This document shows, piece by piece, positions 42,129 through 55,021 of a stretch of DNA of 64,000 bases. Each line of letters starts with the position of its first letter. Positions within the stretch are counted from its first letter, which is position 1. Under the pieces are notes generated by a model, which saw nothing but the letters and a program-made list of their open reading frames with translations, did no database searches and had not been told where the DNA came from. This DNA comes from Eudorina sp. 2006-703-Eu-15 (taxonomy: Eukaryota > Chlorophyta > Chlorophyceae > Chlamydomonadales > Volvocaceae), in the NCBI GenBank assembly GCA_003117195.1, contig BDSI01000008.1, forward strand, positions 1,455,570 through 1,519,569, written 5' to 3'. Made by a program: the position numbers and the translations under genes.

Positions 42129-45091
42129 GACCGCGCTACTGGCTCGCCCGCTTTGTAAACTCAAGCGTTATTCATACGGTATGGAAATACATCCTGCAAT
42201 TGTTGGTTGGGGCCACTCTCTCAAACCGGCTCCACGAGTTCGACCTCGCAGGATATTTTCACGAAGTGTCTTCTATAATATAAATAAGCCGCCTGTAGAA
42301 CGGAATGATAACTTTACCTGAGGCCACAGGCCAGCCATTATGCCAGCCTTTCCGTCAGCTGTCGGCCAACGACCAACGGCAACCGTCAAAATTATTAATT
42401 ACACATGACGCCTGCTGAGATGCTGCCAGCTCAGCGCCGAGGGCGCAAGAGCAGCCTCGACCATGGTATGGATTTGCCGGCTCACAAGGATAGCTGTCAT
42501 AACGTTGAGGCTTTCGTAAGTCCACGGACCATTTCGAGTCAAAAGCTTCCGGCTTCACCTGCCTTGGCGACTACTCGGCATGGACACACTGCGGCAACCA
42601 AATCCAGCACAGCCTGCAAGCAAAGTCGCGAGCCTATACCTCGAGCAACCAAGTGCACTGGTAAGAGCCCGGTCAGACTGGAAGGGGCATGCGCGCATGC
42701 CCTTCACTACACCGTATCACGTGACATGGCCCCGGGCAAAATGTCGCTCTCGCTTTGCGACCACAACCCATGGCAAAACGGTCACGGTACGGCAGATGGC
42801 AGATGCATATAACGCATAGATTCTTACATTCAACAACAGTGAGAGTAGGTGCATGTTCTCCCCATCACCCGCATCCATCGAGCCTGGACCCGTGCCTACG
42901 CACCAAACGAGAGAGATGATCGCCTGGATAGCGCGCTGCCACCCACAGTAGTCGCCGAGCCCGGTTACCGCTACTCGCCGAGTCGGTCACGATGCTATCG
43001 CATGCCACCACCTTTCCTGCCATGCCACGCCTCGCACCGCCCTGCCGCCTTCCTATCCGAAACTCCCGCACCACATTTTGCTCCGGTGCCCCGACAATGC
43101 GTCAGTGCCCCGCATCGGAGACGCATTGTTGTTTGGGCATACGGACGGGCCCAACATCAGCAGCTCACATCCGCCCCAAGATGTATACCGTAACACGGTA
43201 CATCGCGAGTGCCGTTCGTCCCCGCGGGAACGCACCTCCAAAGCCAGCAAGGCAAATCCAGGTCCGCCTGCCCCTTCAGTTGCCCCTGCCCCTCCCCTTG
43301 CCCCTGCCCCTCCCCCCTACCCCACCGCCTCCCCAGGATATTGGATATTGGCTTGGCCGCTGCTAATCCGCCGGACCGCGTCGTGTGCCTACGGACGCGG
43401 CGCCTGTCCCAGTGCCTGTTCGTGGACACGGACCTTGCCTCGCGGTGCCTGTCCAGCACTCCCCCCAGGCCCCGCACCCTTCCCTTCCACCCTCACCCCT
43501 TCCCCGCCAGTCCGCGAAGATGTCCTAACAGCCCGCCAGGACGTTCCCAGTGCCGTGCACCGACCGCGCACCACCCTAGAGCATTGGGGCGAGGGACAAC
43601 GGCGCGCGCTAGGAATTACTAGCTGCTTGCGGCTGCGAGCAAGGGATGTGTCCCGGGTTGCGGTTCACGTGACCCCCTCCCCCGTGAATCGCTCGTCGGC
43701 GGAATGACCCTGCGGCGCCACCACGACTGCCGTACAGATCACCAAGATCCGGTCCTGCCGTACTCTGCCATTTTCTGCCACCAAGTTGCTTCGAGCCTCA
43801 ACTAGTCCCGTCGATGGTCCCTATCTAGCGCATCAAGGAGAGGGGTGCCAGTACGCCCAATGTGTCGATTTCCGTATCCTGCACTCTACATGCGGGTCCC
43901 CTCGCGGTCGCTCAACCACCCACCCACAGGGAACGGGAAAGGTAAATACATCGCAGTGCCCGCCGTTCCATAAAAGTTGAGTCGCGACGTAAACGGGATA
44001 TGCACACACACACACACGCAGCTGCAATTCTAAACACACGCAGCTGTTCTGCCTGCCTAAGAACACACACTGCCGCAGCTGTCGGGACCACCCATCCACC
44101 CACCACCACCACCACGATCATCACCACCATGGGAGGTGGTCATTCCACAGCCGGGCACCCGCCGCAGGTGTCGGGGGCTCTAATGGACGTGAGGGCCGCG
44201 GGCAACACCGCACATGATTGGCAGGACATCCCGAGCCCTGGGGCCGCCAACAGCCACCAGGCACGTACATTTACGAACACACACATACACACACACCCCA
44301 TACGCACACATACATACATGGTCTCCTTATCAAATTCCAGTGGGTCCCTTCGAAGAGCTTCTCAGCACCTCAGCGCCCCCCCCCCGCACCGGTGCCTCAA
44401 AACGCTCAAGTAGGCCGCATGCCGACCCAACCGCTCTCCCCCGGCCCAGCAACACGAACGCGTCTGTGCGCTGGGCACGACGACGCACTCGCGGGCTGCG
44501 TCCCAACGCCCACACCCGCACACCAACACGCACACCCGCACACGGACTGCGGCCAGAAGGCCCCACACCAGCAACCACACCCGCACACGGATTCACCTGC
44601 TCCGAAGTTGAGGTAACTACCGGTGTCCCCTCATCCACCCACCCGCGTGCCCCTCCCGCATGCAGAAGCGTAAGCACCGTGTGCGCTTAAATAACAGCCG
44701 GCGGAGCTCCTGCCCCAACCGGCGGGCTGTCTCCGTGAGAACTCACTCCTCCCCCTTTCGGTGTCGAGTACAAGTGTCTCCGGACGCATCTTAGCTTGGC
44801 ATGAACAAGCTGCGGCGCGCGCGCGTTGCCGCTGGTTGGCTGCTCCCCGCCACACGCCCCGGGTGTCCGCGGCCGCCTCCGCCGCCCCGGCCAGCTGCCC
44901 CTACCGCCGACGGAGAGCAACCGCCGGCCGCAGCCGCAGCCGGGGCTCATCATCCGCCCTTGCTACCCATCCACCACAGTGCCGGACAGAGAGCTATACC
45001 GGTATACGTATCGCCGCGGCGGCCGCTGCCGCTGGCATGGCTGACTCCGCAGGGCCTGTGCCTCTGTCTCTGCCCCTGGCGCCTGTCTGCC
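42129..45091. other. Spacer between methyltransferase-like gene and K+ channel gene
   Basis: It must hold the promoter of the gene starting at 42128 and the 3' UTR of the channel gene ending at 45092. No convincing gene is seen: the open frames are Pro-rich and lack splice-joined domains. Small repeats: CCCCTTGCCCCTGCC-type near 43270-43320, (CA)n near 44001-44018, and CACACCCGCACA-type near 44500-44600. Confidence 0.4.
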
Positions 45092-45257
45092 TCACACCCG
45101 AGACCCCTCCGCGAGCTGCCGGGTCTGATGGCTGTCGGAGCGGCCGTCCCCGCGGCTGAGCAGCGAGGACGACTCGCTGGGCAGCTGCAGCTGCAGCACG
45201 GACTCGTTGCGGGGACCGGGCCGCCGACCGAAGGGACGGAACCTGCCGCTCGGAACG

Positions 45258-45297
<40 letters not shown>

Positions 45298-48200
45298 ACG
45301 GCGGGGCGGGGGTTAAATTGAAAAAAGAAATGAACCCGAAGAACGAACCAGGGCACACCCGGGGCGGGGGGTGAGAAGCCGCGTGTGGGGGAAAGTCTTT
45401 GGCCGGGACTCGGAAGTGGTGGTAGGTATGTCCAGACGTTGCCGCAAGGAGCTCCAGGGGCCCCCATTGGTCTCCGGCCACCCGCATGCAAGCAGCCGCC
45501 CCTGGGGGAGAGCTACGGAAGACGCCCAAAACACATTTGGGCGGTTCTGGGCGGGTTTCTCATTAAACACACTTGCGTCGCCGGGGCGCACCCGTCCCGT
45601 CTCGGCCTTCTCGTCCCTCACCCTCACCTGCTGAACCGCGACTGCGCCGGAGCCGGCGCAGCGTCGCCCTCCGCCGCCAGCGGGCGGAAGCCGTTGGCGC
45701 CTCCGCCCTCGCCTCCCCCACCTGCAGCCGCGTCATGGGCGTCCCCCGACCCCGCCCCTCGCTTCCGCCAGCCCATCAGCGCCAGACCCGACCGCCACAC
45801 CGACCGCACCCCTCCGCCCTCTCCGCCGCCCTTCATCGCGACCCCCTTCCCCTTGCCCACGTCCACCCAGGCTGCCGGCGCCGTGGCGGCGGCGGCGCCG
45901 CCGGCCTCGGGCGACGGCGGCGGGTGGCTGCCCCCCGAGGGCGCCCCGGGCATGTGCGGGTAGTGGGCTGCGGAGGCCCGCGCCAGGCCCCCGGTGATCA
46001 TGTGGCCCATGGAGCGCAGCATGCTCTGCATGAGGCCGCGCCGCGGGGCGGGGTCCATGATGGGGAAGTCCGCGTACAGCGCGGCGCGGTCCGCCGGGGG
46101 CAGCAGCGGGTTGGAGCCGGGGCCGGAGATGAAGGCGGCGTGCGCCACGGAGGCTGCGGTGGTCGGGGCGGGGTTGGAGGGGCGGGAGGGGCGGGAGGCG
46201 GCAACAGGTGGGAGGAAGTCGGCCAAGGCTTGCAGCCTGATAGCCACGACCGCCGGGGCCAGTTGGCCATGTGGTTGGCCACACGGTTGGGGATTATATA
46301 CAGATCCGCCAAGGGACGGGGTCGTCCCCTTCGTTCTCGCGGCCCCATACGACACCGGCACTCACGTGCCACCGGCCACCCTGAGGCACCGATCATCGGC
46401 CGTTCTTTCCCAGGGCCCAAAACCATGTTAAGCCCCGCATCCGCGTCAAGCAGTTCTCATTCAGGATTCATTGCCCCTGCATTACCCTGCAGAAGTCTCC
46501 TGTTTGAACAGCGTCAGCATAATTCCTTATCTGCACAGCCATACGGTAGATGGACCTGCCGCCTCAACTACTTAGTTAAGCTCCCCCCCGCCCCGCCATG
46601 CCCGGGGCCGCGCACCCCCTCCCCCGCCGCCCCGCCCCGCCCGGCCCCCACCTGCCACCGGCTGCCTGGGTATCCCCAACATGTCCTGCAGCTCCGGCTG
46701 CACCGCCAGCATGTGCTCCAGCCCCTCCCGGTCCAGGGCGTACAGCTCGCAGCAGTTGCGAGCGATGACGGTGGCGGGCCACACGCCCCCGTGGAGCACA
46801 CCCGCCTGGCCGAAGAAGTAGCGGGGCTTCAGGCGGCCCTGGGCGCCGCGGTGGGCAAAGAGGCACAGGCCAGGGGGTGGGGGCCGAGGAAACTTGTCTT
46901 TATTGAAGTCAAATTAAAGTGGCATAGAACGAGGCCAGGGGCATTGTGGAGATGATGGTGGGTTTGCGGCTAGGCAGTTTGTGTAACCGGAGTACAGTAC
47001 AGTTCAGTCCCGCGCAGCACGATCCAATGCAGTACAGTGGAGTTCAGTGCAGTACCATGCCGTGATGTGGAAGACGGCCATGTAGCACTTCGCGCGCAGA
47101 TACGGCATGCGGGCCATGGACTGCAGCATCCGGTAGGGACGGAGGGGGGCGCACCGACCCGTACCTCCGTCGTGTACGGCATGTGCCGCAGCTCGTCCTT
47201 GTGTACGGCTTCAAAGATGCGCCAGGGCTCCACATCGGCGGGGAACATGTACGTCCGGACCTGACAGGGTTCCGGAGCGTACGAGCGGGTTGCGAGGGAG
47301 CGCACGAGAACAAACCTTCTACCATCCGCCACAACACCTGTCCGACCAGAGATGACTCGGTGGGAGGAAATGGCGCGCGTCCGGGCGGGATACCCAAAGA
47401 GGGCGTGACCGCAGTCAACTTTCTATGCGGGGGCGCGAGCTGTGATGCAGAGGCACCTCAACACTGTGGATGATACGGTACGCCCGTGCCCATGCTGCCC
47501 CCCTATTTTCAATTTAGGCCCCGCCACCGCGCCACCAGCGCCGCCTTTCCCCGCCTCCAGCCCCCACCTCCAGCAGCCCCTCCGACACAATGTACAGCCC
47601 GTCCACGTAGTCCCCCTGCATCGCCACAATGTCGCCTGCAGGAAGAGGGTCGTGGAGGTCAGGGCGTCAAGGGGGGTAGGGAACGGGAGTACACAACCAA
47701 TGAACTACGCTGACTGCCAAAGGAACGATCCGATGAAGGGTGTGTGTCAGGAGGTGGACAGAGCTAGGCGCCTTTTGGCATAGGTAGGTGGCGGATGTAT
47801 GCGGGTGGGAACGAGGCGAGGGAGAGGGCGCAGCACCTGCAAGAGGATGCACCGCACCGCCCCCTGACCGGGCCATCTCAGTACCGCCGCCCGCCCTTCA
47901 CAGCCCGCCCTTCACCGCCCGCCCTTCACACCCTGCCCTTCATCGCCCGCCCTTCACACCCTGCCCTTCACAGCCCGCCCTTCACACCCTGCCCTTCACA
48001 GCCCGCCCTTCACCGCCCGCCCTTCACACCCTACCCTTCACAGCCCGCCCTTCACACCCTGCCCTTCACAGCCCGCCCTTCACACCCTGCCCTTCACAGC
48101 CCGCCCTTCACACCCTGCCCTTCACAGCCCGCCCTTCACCGCCCGCCCTTCACACCCTGCCCTTCACCGCCCGCCCTTCACACCCTGCCCTTCACCGCCC

Positions 48201-51200
48201 GCCCTTCACACCCTGCCCTTCACAGCCCGCCCTTCACACCCTGCCCTTCACAGCCCGCCCTCCTCCACCTCAAGCTGCGGCTTGAACCCCACTCGCGGCC
48301 CCCCTACCTGGCTGGTCTGCCCGTGCGACAACCCCCTCCGCCTTGTGCTCTGTTCCAATCCCCTCCCAGAGCCCTCCTTTCTAGCTCGCTCTTATGTCGA
48401 TCAAGGCAGCGAAACCGCAAGCTCCCCTTGCAGGCCCCCTCCCCGGCTCCCCTCGCGGGCGGGCTCCCTCCCCGGCCCCGCGCCCGGCCATGCGGTCCCG
48501 CCTACCGACCGCCCCAAGACGGGTCACGCGCGCCCCAACCCCCGAACCGTCCCACCTCCAACGATGCCCCCCCGGGGGCTCTCCCAACTCGCCCATCTCC
48601 CCCTCGGCACCTCCATCCCGCCACCCACCCTCCACAAAGTAGAAGGGTTTGAACTGCGACACCAGCTCGATGAGCACGTGGGGCGGTAGGCGGGAGACGC
48701 CGGGGATGCGCGACAGCATGTCGTTGTAGAAGGTCGTCAGAAGGCGGGCGCGCAGCTTGAAGGGCAGCTCCGCCAGCACCGCGGCCTCGTCGCGCTTGAT
48801 CATCTTGCCTACAGGGCGGGTAGGGGACATGCGGTGGTGGAGGTGGCGGGTAATGAGAAGCCCACACATAACCGCCCACCCGGAGGTGGTGGTGGTGGTG
48901 GAATGGGAAGGCAATGGAGTGGGGAGGGCGTGGAGGGGGAATGGTCACGGCCACCGGGCGGACGAAGGCAAGGAGGAGCAGGGCTTCGTGAAGGGACGGT
49001 CGGGCGAGTCGTGGGAGGTGGAAACGGCAATTACAGGCTGGCGGGCTCATCCCCATCCGGATCCCCAACACGCTTCCCCAACCCTGACCCACATCCCCAA
49101 CCCCGACCCACATCCCCAACCCTGACCCACATCCCCAACCCTGACCCACATCCCCAACCCTGACCCACATCCCCAACCCTGACCCACATCCCCAACCCTG
49201 ACCCACATCCCCAACCCTGACCCGACACCCGAGGTTCAAGGCCCCTGATCACCCACTCGAGTAGTAGTCGAAGTAGTTGTAGACCCGCCGACTGAGCTCG
49301 GAAGGCACGGAGCGCGTCTTGAGCACATCCATGACCTGAGGGCAGGAAGGGGTCGCCAGGGGAAAGGAGTGGGCGGCGGAGGACCCGACCCGATCATGCC
49401 AACTTGTTGTGCCTCGCCCTTCCAAGGTGCTATCATACACGAGGCCTGTATGAGGCCTATATGAGGACGTCGTACCCCAAGTTGGACACGTCGGATCCGG
49501 ATCCGGAACCGCACGGCCGCCGCGCCGCCATGCTCGGTCACATGTCCGACCTGGGAAAGACCGCACTGGCCTTCCGAATGATGCTCGGGACGTGGACCGG
49601 CCGATGGGCCGGACCCCGCTCACCATCTGTTTCTTGGCGGCTATGTTGGTCTGCTGGACGTTTTTGATGGCCATGATGTTGGTGATTGAGGAGGTGACGT
49701 AGCCCACCAGCGACACACCCAGGCACATGACGAAGATGGCCAGAATCTGGCGGAGGGGAGGGGGCGGGAGCGGATGTGCGCAGAGAGAAGGGGTGGAGGA
49801 GGGGACGAGGGCACGGGGGAGGGGAGGGGTCCGGACACTCGGACAGGGCTCCGGGGGGCGCTGCCCCAGCCCCCAAGCCTCGAGGCAGGTGGCATCTGCT
49901 ATCCCAGCCGGCCCGCTGCGGGCATCCCTCCGCAGAACCGCGCCCGCCCCCGTTCCCGGGGCGATGGGGCCGCCCCACCCCCACGCTGACAGGGCCCCAC
50001 CCGCCCTACCGCCGCAAGCGCCGGGCAACACCGTCGACCCCACCACGTCACCAGCTTTGCTTCAGAAACTGCCGCCCACTGTCCCGTGGCTCCCCGGACT
50101 CAACGCCCCCTTTTACGTCAATCAAGACAGCAAAAACCCGAAGCCTCAAAGGAGTCGCGGAGGTAGGCAGCGGTCGGCCGGGCGGCCGACGACGCACGTT
50201 GATGCCCCCATTGACGTCCTCCGCGCCTGCCGCCCTGCCCCTCACCTTCTCCTTGTCGGTCTTGGGGGTGATGTCGCCGTACCCCACCGTGGCGGTGGTG
50301 GTGAAGGCCCAGTAGAGCGAGGTCAGGTACTTGGTGGCCAGGTCTGGACCGGGTGGGACGGGAGGCGGGGAGGTAGCGTAAAACAAGCTCAGGTCGCATC
50401 CAACACTCCCGTGGGACGGGACGGGGGGTTAGGGGCCACGGAGCAGCAACGAACAAGGCCACTCGAGGGATCTGAGCGGCAAGGTCCTTCCCTATGAGGG
50501 GTTGGCGCGGGGCGGCGGTGGCGGGGGCATCTAGCAACCGTACGCTCGAGCCCAGGGTGCGACCCCTGCCCCGACCCCTGCCCCGACCCCTGCCCCGACC
50601 CCTGCCCCGACCCCTGCCCCGACCCCTGCCCCGACCCCTGCCCCGACGCCTGCCCCGACGCCTGCCCCGACCCCTGCCCCGACCCCTGCCCCGACCCCTG
50701 CCCCGACCCCTGCCCCGACCCCTGCCCCGACCCCTGCCCCGACCCCTGCCCCGACCCCTGCCCCAACCCCTACCCCGACCCCTGCCCCGACCCCTGCCCC
50801 GACCCCTGCCCCGACCCCTGCCCCGACCCCTGCCCCAACCCCTCCCCCGACCCCTGCCCCGACCCCTGCCCCGACCCCTCCCCCGACCCCTCCCCCGGGC
50901 TCACCCGCGTCCTGCACCCCGTAGGCCGCCACCCAGGTCTGCGGCCCCAGCCCGTCCAGGTAGGCCATGTAGTAGAAGACGCAGGCGGACAGGTGGGCCA
51001 TCAGACACACCGACAGGATGAAGGCCATCACCTGCCCGAGCAAGGGGGAGGACAGGGGGGGGCGGGTACGGGGAGGAGGGCGGGGAGGGGTGGTGTAAAC
51101 ACGCGGCAGCGAGTGCAGCGCGGAAGCCCGCCCACCCCCTCCTCGCCGGCCCCTCAATGACCGCCTCTCCCCATCCCGGACCCCCGCCCCATCCGCTGCT

Positions 51201-54200
51201 CCTTGCCCTGCCCACAACCACCGCGCTTCCCCCCCGGCCACACACCGGGCACGGGCAGACTTTTGGGCGCCACTCGGCCCCTCGCATGTCACGCACTCCT
51301 GTTCTGCCTGCTTGAATACGGTAACACACACACACACACACACGCTCGACTTCGCTTCTCGCGGCTCCGTTTCCTTTTACGCACACGCATCGTTTACGCA
51401 TACGCCCTCGGGTTCCCATCGCAACCGTCAGCCGTGCAGCGGCGGCTCCCCACCGCACCCCACCGCTCCGTACCTGCAGCGCTCCCCGGTCGATGAACAT
51501 CTCCATGCGCTCCAGTATGCGCGGCAGCCGGATGACCCTCAGCAGGCGGTACATCCGGATCATGCGGATCACCTTGCCCACGCGCATGACGCGGAGGAGC
51601 TGCGGCGCGGGGGGGCGACATGGTGGGGAGGGGCGTAGGAAATGGGTAGACATGTTCATACGTGTGAAAGAGCAAGAGGTGGGGAGGGGGTCGATGGGGG
51701 TTCAACGGGGGCCCAATGAAGGACATAAGAAAGGCAAGCGGCGCGGGGAACAGCCAAGGACGCACCGCGCCAGGTCGGGGCAGGGGGCCGGCAAGCAGCA
51801 GCGTCGGGGTTTGCGGGTGCGGATAGGTCAGTAGGTGGGACGTCGAGCGGCATCCAGGTTGGGACTGCGCCGCCGCCAGTGAGTGGCCACCGCCAGGCCC
51901 ACCTGGGGCCGGAACCCCGCAACTCAAGCCCACCACCCTTGATGGGCGCGATCGCCACCACCGCCACCTCGACCAACCACGAACCCCAACCCAGCACCGC
52001 CACCACCACGACCGCCACCACCGCCGCCGCCACCACCGCGGCCGCCACCACCACCATCATACCCGCTGCCGCACCCGCCACCACCACCACCACCACCACC
52101 ATCATACCCGCTGCCGCACCCGCCGCCACCACCTCCCCTCGGCACCGTCCGCCCTCCCGTCCCCACCTTGAGCATGGACAGGAAGCCCATGGTGCCCGCA
52201 GTGATGAGGTCGTAGGGGATGATGCAGATGATGTCCAGCAGGAACCAGGTCTTGAAGTAGTGCCGGGCGATGCGCCACCGCTCCGTTACCAGGTGGCCCT
52301 TGCTGTCGTAGTAGGCGGTCCTGCGTGTGAGTGTGTAGTGTGTGTTTAGTGAGAAGCCCACCCGAACCACCCGTGAGTGTGCGTGTTATGAAAACAAACC
52401 CGCCCGACCGAAGTGTGTGTTTCTTAGGCAGGCAGAACAGGAGTGCGTGTGTGTATCTAACAATAAGCCCCACTCGTGTGTGTGTGTATGTGTTACGTAT
52501 CTGACCGGGCGTGACGCCCCTTTTGTTCACCTGAAGTTGAGGTAGATGTCGAACAAGAAGGCCAGGTCCACGCACAGCTCCACGATGCCCGCCCAGTCTC
52601 CATCCAGCGTGTCACCCTGACCGGGGCGGCGGGGACGCACGGCAGGTTCTTGATTGTTCTCAGCGGGCAGTTCGGCTCAGCGGACCCACAGGAATGCGCG
52701 CGGGGCGGCGGGCCGGAGTATGGAGGACAGGCGGACAGGTTGGTCGGTCTGTCGACAGGTAAACAAGGACCGTGTTTTCTATTTTGACCCTCGCCATGAT
52801 GCCGACCCACGCGGGTACCTACACACGAGCACATACCTCTCTAGACCCCGGTTGGCATCTACCCCCTTCGCGTCCGTGTGCCCCCATCCCACCACCCGGC
52901 CTGAGCGCTGAACCCCACCTCCCGTCCGTGACTTCTTCCTCCCCTTCCCGCGCACATTCGGCACACATAACAACCCACCTCGCCTTCCCGATGTCACCTT
53001 GCCCACCCCCGAGCCCTCCGGCCCCCCTCCGGCCCGGCCCCCCTCCTCCCCAACCCCTCGCATCCGATCGTGTCCACCAGTCCGCCCTCCCACTCCTCTC
53101 CATCCGGCCCACGGCCCCTCGCCCCTCCCGTTCAATCCATTGGATCCCAGCCATGCCGGCCCTCCTCCCCGCGCAGCATGAATACGGTGTCTCTATCAAG
53201 ATGTCCTCCGCCCGCGCAGTATGAGTATGTCCACCAATGTCCTCCGCCCGCGCAGTATGAATGTGTCTACCAACGTCCCTCCCCTCCGCGCCCCGATCGC
53301 ACCGAGAGTCCGAAGCAGATGATGACGGGCGAGCCGAACAGCACCCACACCAGCAGTATGAGGATAAAGAGGTCCCACTTGGTGCGCCCCTCGGGGCGGA
53401 TGAGGCCCACGGTGTAGAGCTTGAGATAGTCCCACAGGGTCATGGGCCGGAAGTACTCCTCGTCGTCCCCTGCACCGGGAAGGCCAAACGGGATTGGGTT
53501 AGGGACAACCGATCAAGGCGCCGCCAGAGTAATTGGAGTTCTGACGAAGGCGCAATCCGTAGCCGGTTCTCCAGATGCGGAGGCGGCAGCGGGACGGCAC
53601 AGGGCGCCACAAGGGGTGCGTCGGGCCGGTCGGTAGTTTTGTTCCATGAAACCCGGTGACACCGAGAAAATCCTCCTGCCGCGCACCTATCATGGGCGTG
53701 TGCTCGTAGTTGGTGTCCTGGGACAACCAGGGGTGCGGGTCGTCCGGTCCGCCCGCACCGCCGCCAGCCTCCTGGGACTTGCCGCTGCCGGCCCCCCCGC
53801 CGCCGTGCAGCAGCGACATGCGCGACGCGGCACCGCCGCCGGCGCCTGCCGCCGCCGACATCACCGACGACCGCATGAGACCCGTGGGTCGCTGCATCGC
53901 GTCGACGCTGCCGCGGCGGCTGGCGACCCGCAGCAGCTGCACCGAGTCCGTGTGCAGCGACCAGTGCGACTGCTCCGCCCGCTGGCGGTACAGTTCCACC
54001 AGCCGGGGCGGGATGCCCTTGAAGTGCCTGCGGGAGGGAGGGAGGCGTTCACAGAGGACGACGCGGCGGGAGCAGCGACCCACGGGTCAGTCGGCTGACG
54101 ACTCCACATCATCTACCGCGTCTGCGGGCTGCGGCAACCCCATGCGCCGGGCTGCGTGTGTCTGGGGTGTTTTTGATCCAACCCCCAGAAGCATCCGACA

Positions 54201-55021
54201 CGCCGCACGCACGCAACCCGCGCCGCTCCAATCGTCGTCGTGCATCTCCTGCCCCGCTGGGGTAGTGGCCTCCCCGGCCCCGCCCCAAACAAACCTGTCG
54301 GACCACCTACGGGGGACCTACGGCCAGACGGTCCTCTGCCCCCAGACCGCGGCCCACCCCCATACCCCACCTACTTGATGCTGGCGACCTCCGCCGGCTC
54401 GTGGTCCAGATCCGTACCGCTGGCTGACCGTACACTGCCACGCGCCAGGGAGGGCGCCCCGCCGCCGCCGCCGATCGACATCCTCGCCAGGTCCAGACCC
54501 CGGAGCCCGCCGAAGCCGCTGCTGGCGCCCGTGCCGCCGGTCGGACCCGACAGCGGCGGGGCGAAGTCGCCGACTGGCGACGGCTCCTCCCACGGCGGCA
54601 GCGGCGGCGAGGACGGCGCCCCGGCCGGCAGGTCGTCGGCGCTGCTGCTGCCGTGTCGGAGCGTAGGGAACAGCCTGCCGACCGCGCTGGAGGCGTGGTA
54701 TGCACCGTGGGTGTGGTGGAAGGGCCGGCTGCCCAGGCTGTTGCTGTGTGCGTGATGGTGGTGGTGGTGCTGCTGTCCGTGGCCGAGGCTGTAGCTGTGG
54801 TGGATCAGGGTTTGCGGCTGTGGCGCGCCGCCGCTGCCCTGCGCCTGCGACCCCAGGCCCGCGCCGTTGACGATGCTGGAGCTGATGCTGAGGGAGGAGA
54901 GGTTCTGGGAGCCGTACGGCTCGGGCGCGGCGGCGACATCATCGCTGACGCCGCCGGGGGCGAGGGCGCGGCTGCCCGCGGCGGCGACCAAGCTCTCCGG
55001 TAACGTGGAGAACGAAGGCAT
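45092..55021 (-). CDS. Voltage-gated K+ channel with C-linker and degenerate cNMP-binding fold
   Basis: Sixteen exons (sense order): 55021-54375, 54027-53687, 53469-53303, 52616-52531, 52320-52167, 51599-51474, 51031-50905, 50343-50246, 49746-49624, 49335-49257, 48808-48629, 47635-47568, 47260-47165, 46838-46652, 46153-45628 and 45242-45092. All junctions agree in phase; total 3156 nt, 1051 residues. The ATG follows an in-frame TAG by two codons. Residues 1-330 are Ser/Gly-rich. S1 ([15 protein letters not shown]) is about 355-380, S2 about 395-414, S3 about 436-452, S4 466-507 with regularly spaced Arg/Lys ([19 protein letters not shown]), S5 508-530, filter TVGYGD near 568-573 (K+ selective), S6 583-612, C-linker about 624-705, and the beta-roll about 706-800. 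The order matches the KAT/CNG/EAG superfamily at the plasma or ciliary membrane. The nucleotide cassette reads [16 protein letters not shown]: the usual Glu is Gln and the phosphate-binding Arg is absent, so direct cAMP/cGMP gating is doubtful. The 250-residue C-tail is low in complexity. Confidence 0.88.
45259..45296. repeat. (GA)n microsatellite, sense (CT)n, in channel intron 15
   Basis: About 18 GA dinucleotides on the plus strand. On the sense strand they give a (CT)n run ending about 17 bases before the exon 16 acceptor, so they act as, or extend, its polypyrimidine tract. Confidence 0.95.
47889..48260. repeat. 14-bp minisatellite, about 26 copies, in channel intron 11
   Basis: CAGCCCGCCCTTCA and CACCCTGCCCTTCA alternate, giving a 28-bp higher period in parts. 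Lies in the intron between the C-linker exon (ends 48629) and the first beta-roll exon (starts 47635). Confidence 0.95.
49071..49222. repeat. 19-bp minisatellite, about 8 copies, in channel intron 10
   Basis: Near-perfect repeats of CCCCAACCCTGACCCACAT (one copy has CCCCG), ending 35 bases from the donor of exon 10. The sense strand is G-rich. Confidence 0.95.
50562..50898. repeat. 12-bp minisatellite, about 28 copies, in channel intron 7
   Basis: Repeats of CCCCGACCCCTG run to within about 7 bases of the exon 7 donor (50904). In the transcript this reads (CAGGGGTCGGGG)n, dense in G4 runs. A period divisible by three leaves all frames open, which creates artefact proteins. Confidence 0.96.

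Noticed and set aside
43078..43707. 209-codon plus-strand frame in the 42-45 kb spacer
   Set aside because: Pro-rich through a short CCCCTTGCCCCTG repeat, with no domain, no supporting splice sites and no phase-consistent partner exon.
47788..48652. 285-codon plus-strand repeat protein
   Set aside because: Encoded by the 14-bp minisatellite in channel intron 11; no start context, splice sites or domain.
50494..51343. Pro/Leu/Arg-repeat and Gly/Ala/Val-repeat proteins on both strands
   Set aside because: The 12-bp minisatellite has a period divisible by three, so all six frames stay open. It lies in a channel intron.
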